DNA of 16,080 nucleotides from an uncultured Collinsella sp. (GTDB lineage: Bacteria; Actinomycetota; Coriobacteriia; Coriobacteriales; Coriobacteriaceae): the NCBI GenBank assembly GCA_900553475.1, contig USEF01000018.1, forward strand, positions 1-16,080, given 5' to 3'. The translations under genes were made by a program, and so were the position numbers. Below the pieces are notes generated by a model. The model made no database searches. It saw only the letters and a list, made by a program, of their open reading frames with translations, and had not been told where the DNA came from. Shown one piece after another: positions 14,038 to 16,080 of this stretch. How positions within the stretch are numbered: position 1 is the first letter of the stretch; every line of letters begins with the position of its first letter.

Positions 14038-14086
14038 AGGTACGTTAGCAACTGCCGCCGAGCGGCTCAAACGAAAGGAAGCCTGT

Positions 14087-16036
14087 ATGGAGTCATCCGC
14101 CTACCCGATGCTCTTTAGCCCGATCAAGGTCGGTACGACCGAGGTCAAGAACCGCGTCTTTATGCCGCCGGTATCCACGAACCTGGCCGATCATGGCTAT
14201 GTGACCGACGACTTGGTCGACCACTACCGCGCCCGCGCCAAGGGTGGTGTGGGCCTCATCATCACCGAGGTCGTGACGGTCGAGCCCACCTATACCTATC
14301 TGCCGGGTGACATGTGCTGCTACGACGACACATTTATCCCCGGCTGGGAAAAGCTCGCCGCAGCCGTCCACGAGTACGGCTGCAAGATCATGCCGCAGCT
14401 CTTCCACCCCGCCTACATGGCCTTTAACATTCCGGGCACGCCGCGCCTGATCGCTCCGTCCTTTGTGGGCCCGTCCTATGCCCGCGAGGCGCCGCGTCCT
14501 ATCACGGTCGATGAAATCCACGAGCTCACGCATCAGTTTGGCGACGCTGCCGTGCGTATGCAGAAGGCTGGCGTCGACGGCGTCGAAGTCCATGCGGCGC
14601 ACGCCCACGGTATGCTCGGCGGCTTTTTGACTCCGCTCTACAACAAGCGCACCGATGAGTACGGCGGCTCGCTCGACGCCCGCATGCGCTTCCTGCTCGA
14701 GGTCATCGCCGAGATTCGCGAGCGCTGCGGCAAGGACTTTATCATCGACGTCCGCATTTCGGGCGATGAGTACACCGACGGCGGTCTGACCCTCAACGAC
14801 ATGATCTACGTCTCGCGTCGCCTGGAGAAGGCCGGCGTCGACATGATTCATGTCTCGGGCGGCACCACCATCAAGCGCGGCTCTGCGATTCCCGCCGCCG
14901 GTACCCAGCAGGCCTCGCACGCCGCCTGCTCGCGCGAGATCAAAAAGCACGTCAACATTCCCGTCGCCACCGTCGGCCGTATCAACGAGGCCTGGATTGC
15001 CGAGGAGCTGATCGAGGACGGCGCTGCCGACATTTGCATGATGGGCCGCGCCAATCTGTGCGATGCCGAGTTCTGCAACAAAGCCGCTGCCGGCAACGCC
15101 GACGACATCCGCCCCTGCATTGGCTGCCTGCGCTGCCTGAACGGCATTATGTTTGGCAAGCGCATCTCCTGCACCGTCAACCCGGACGTGGAGCGCGACG
15201 AGGCCGGCTACGAGCCTGCCGCCGAGGCTAAGAACGTACTGGTTGTGGGCGCTGGTCCTGCGGGCATGGAGGCAGCCTACATTGCCGCCAAGCGCGGTCA
15301 TAACGTGGTGCTCGTGGACAAACAGGACGAACCGGGCGGCGAGATGCGCATCGCAGCCGTTCCGCCGGCAAAGCAGGAACTCACCCGCGTGATTAAGTAT
15401 CAGTACCGTCGCCTGGCCGAGGTCGGCGTCACATGCGTCTTTGGTACCGAGCTTTCGGCCGAGGACATTCAGCGCGACTACGCCGGCTACGAGGTTGTCC
15501 TGGCTTATGGTGCCGAGCCCATCGCTCCGGCCTTTATGCAGGGCTTTAAGCAGGTTATGACGGCTGACGACCTGCTGGGTGGCAAGGCTTTCCCGGGCAA
15601 GAAGATCGTCATCGTGGGCGGCGGCACCGTCGGCTGCGAGACGGCCGATTATCTGGCCCCGCTGGTCAATGACCTCTCGCCGGCCAATCGCGATGTCACC
15701 GTCATCGAGATGACCAAGACGCTCGCCGCCAACGAGGGCGGCGCCGGCCGCGCGGTGCTCATCACGCGCATGCTCTCCAAGGGTGTCCACGTGCTGACCG
15801 AGGCCAAGGTGACCGAGATCACCGAGGATACCATCAGCTACGAAAAGGACGGCGAGGTCCACACCATCACCGGTGCCGATACGTTGGTGCTTGCCATGGG
15901 CTATCGTCCCAATACCAAGTTGGCCGACGACCTTGCCGCTGCCGGTGTTGCCACTCACGTGTTGGGTGACGCCAACAAGTGCGGCAACATTCGCGACGCC
16001 ATCGGCGACGGCTACAAGGTTGCCTGCGAACTCTAG
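14087..16036 (+). CDS. NADH:flavin oxidoreductase of the 2,4-dienoyl-CoA reductase / BaiCD type
   Basis: 649 residues in three parts. Residues 1 to about 335 form an Old Yellow Enzyme TIM barrel for FMN, starting with LFSPIKVGTTEVKNRVFMPP and carrying His169/His172 in VHAAHAHG and the RTDEYGGS mark. Next is a four-Cys cluster at 344, 347, 350 and 362. Then an FAD site (VVGAGPAGM, Gly388-390) and an NAD(P) site (IVIVGGGTVG, Gly511-513) form the reductase half. This layout is that of FadH-type dienoyl-CoA reductases, enoate reductases and the bile-acid enzymes BaiCD/BaiH; the substrate would be an activated C=C bond but cannot be named. ATG 14087 is preferred to GTG 14000 because GAAAGGAAG lies just before it and family proteins start here. 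It ends 44 bases before the window edge. Confidence 0.92.
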   Translation: MESSAYPMLFSPIKVGTTEVKNRVFMPPVSTNLADHGYVTDDLVDHYRARAKGGVGLIITEVVTVEPTYTYLPGDMCCYDDTFIPGWEKLAAAVHEYGCKIMPQLFHPAYMAFNIPGTPRLIAPSFVGPSYAREAPRPITVDEIHELTHQFGDAAVRMQKAGVDGVEVHAAHAHGMLGGFLTPLYNKRTDEYGGSLDARMRFLLEVIAEIRERCGKDFIIDVRISGDEYTDGGLTLNDMIYVSRRLEKAGVDMIHVSGGTTIKRGSAIPAAGTQQASHAACSREIKKHVNIPVATVGRINEAWIAEELIEDGAADICMMGRANLCDAEFCNKAAAGNADDIRPCIGCLRCLNGIMFGKRISCTVNPDVERDEAGYEPAAEAKNVLVVGAGPAGMEAAYIAAKRGHNVVLVDKQDEPGGEMRIAAVPPAKQELTRVIKYQYRRLAEVGVTCVFGTELSAEDIQRDYAGYEVVLAYGAEPIAPAFMQGFKQVMTADDLLGGKAFPGKKIVIVGGGTVGCETADYLAPLVNDLSPANRDVTVIEMTKTLAANEGGAGRAVLITRMLSKGVHVLTEAKVTEITEDTISYEKDGEVHTITGADTLVLAMGYRPNTKLADDLAAAGVATHVLGDANKCGNIRDAIGDGYKVACEL

Positions 16037-16080
16037 TCAACCCCTTTGCACCAATCGATTGCAAAAAGCGGCGGCTGCCC

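Noticed and set aside
14000..14086. Longer reductase start at GTG 14000
   Set aside because: There is no ribosome site, the extension covers the candidate promoter, and family proteins begin close to the chosen ATG.
14093..15958. 621-codon open frame on the minus strand opposite the flavin reductase
   Set aside because: Shadow of a gene with clear FMN, FeS, FAD and NAD motifs on the + strand.

Overview
The window is about 60% GC with dense, almost entirely + strand coding. Gene content and protein style (APC amino-acid antiporter, Feo iron uptake with two FeoA proteins, GPH sugar transporter, hexuronate isomerase pathway, Old Yellow Enzyme-type reductase) suggest an anaerobic gut actinobacterium of the Coriobacteriia, most like Collinsella. 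That placement is an inference from overall protein and intergenic style; no rRNA or marker gene is present.

Layout. 1-570 is the C-terminal part of an APC-family amino-acid permease, closed by a strong terminator. 571-991 has no gene; it holds a 228-bp MITE-like element with 35-bp imperfect terminal inverted repeats (671-898). A stand-alone HPr-type phosphocarrier follows (992-1234), with Asp where the regulatory Ser46 would be, then two hairpins. 1375-1428 is an inverted repeat ahead of the ferrous-iron uptake cluster: feoA (1471-1713), a second feoA (1753-1974), feoB (2098-4443), and after a terminator a FeoB-associated Cys-rich membrane peptide (4619-4819). A 19-bp site matching 15 of 19 bases of the DtxR/IdeR iron box lies between the second feoA and feoB.

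4956-12460 is a hexuronate (D-galacturonate) module: a LacI-family regulator, then a promoter flanked by two identical GTGAACGTTCAC palindromes, then uxaC, a GPH-family sugar:cation symporter, uxaB and uxaA, ending in one terminator. Together they would import a uronate (or oligo-uronide/uronoside), isomerise galacturonate to tagaturonate, reduce it to altronate and dehydrate that to 2-keto-3-deoxygluconate. KDG kinase and KDPG aldolase are not in the window. The three gaps inside this operon each carry a hairpin without a U-tract, while the end of the operon has a normal terminator.

12668-13885 is a stand-alone GltD/NfnB-like NAD(P)H oxidoreductase with two Cys clusters and no GltB partner here. 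A long-stem terminator/repeat follows (13903-13973). 14087-16036 is a 649-residue FMN/FeS/FAD NADH:flavin oxidoreductase of the 2,4-dienoyl-CoA reductase/BaiCD type, substrate unknown.

No tRNA, rRNA, CRISPR array, phage gene or transposase gene was seen. I did not find a clearly new multi-gene system. The least explained items are the MITE-like element, the S46D-like orphan HPr, the twin-operator uronate promoter with its atypical LacI reading helix, and the two redox enzymes at the right end.
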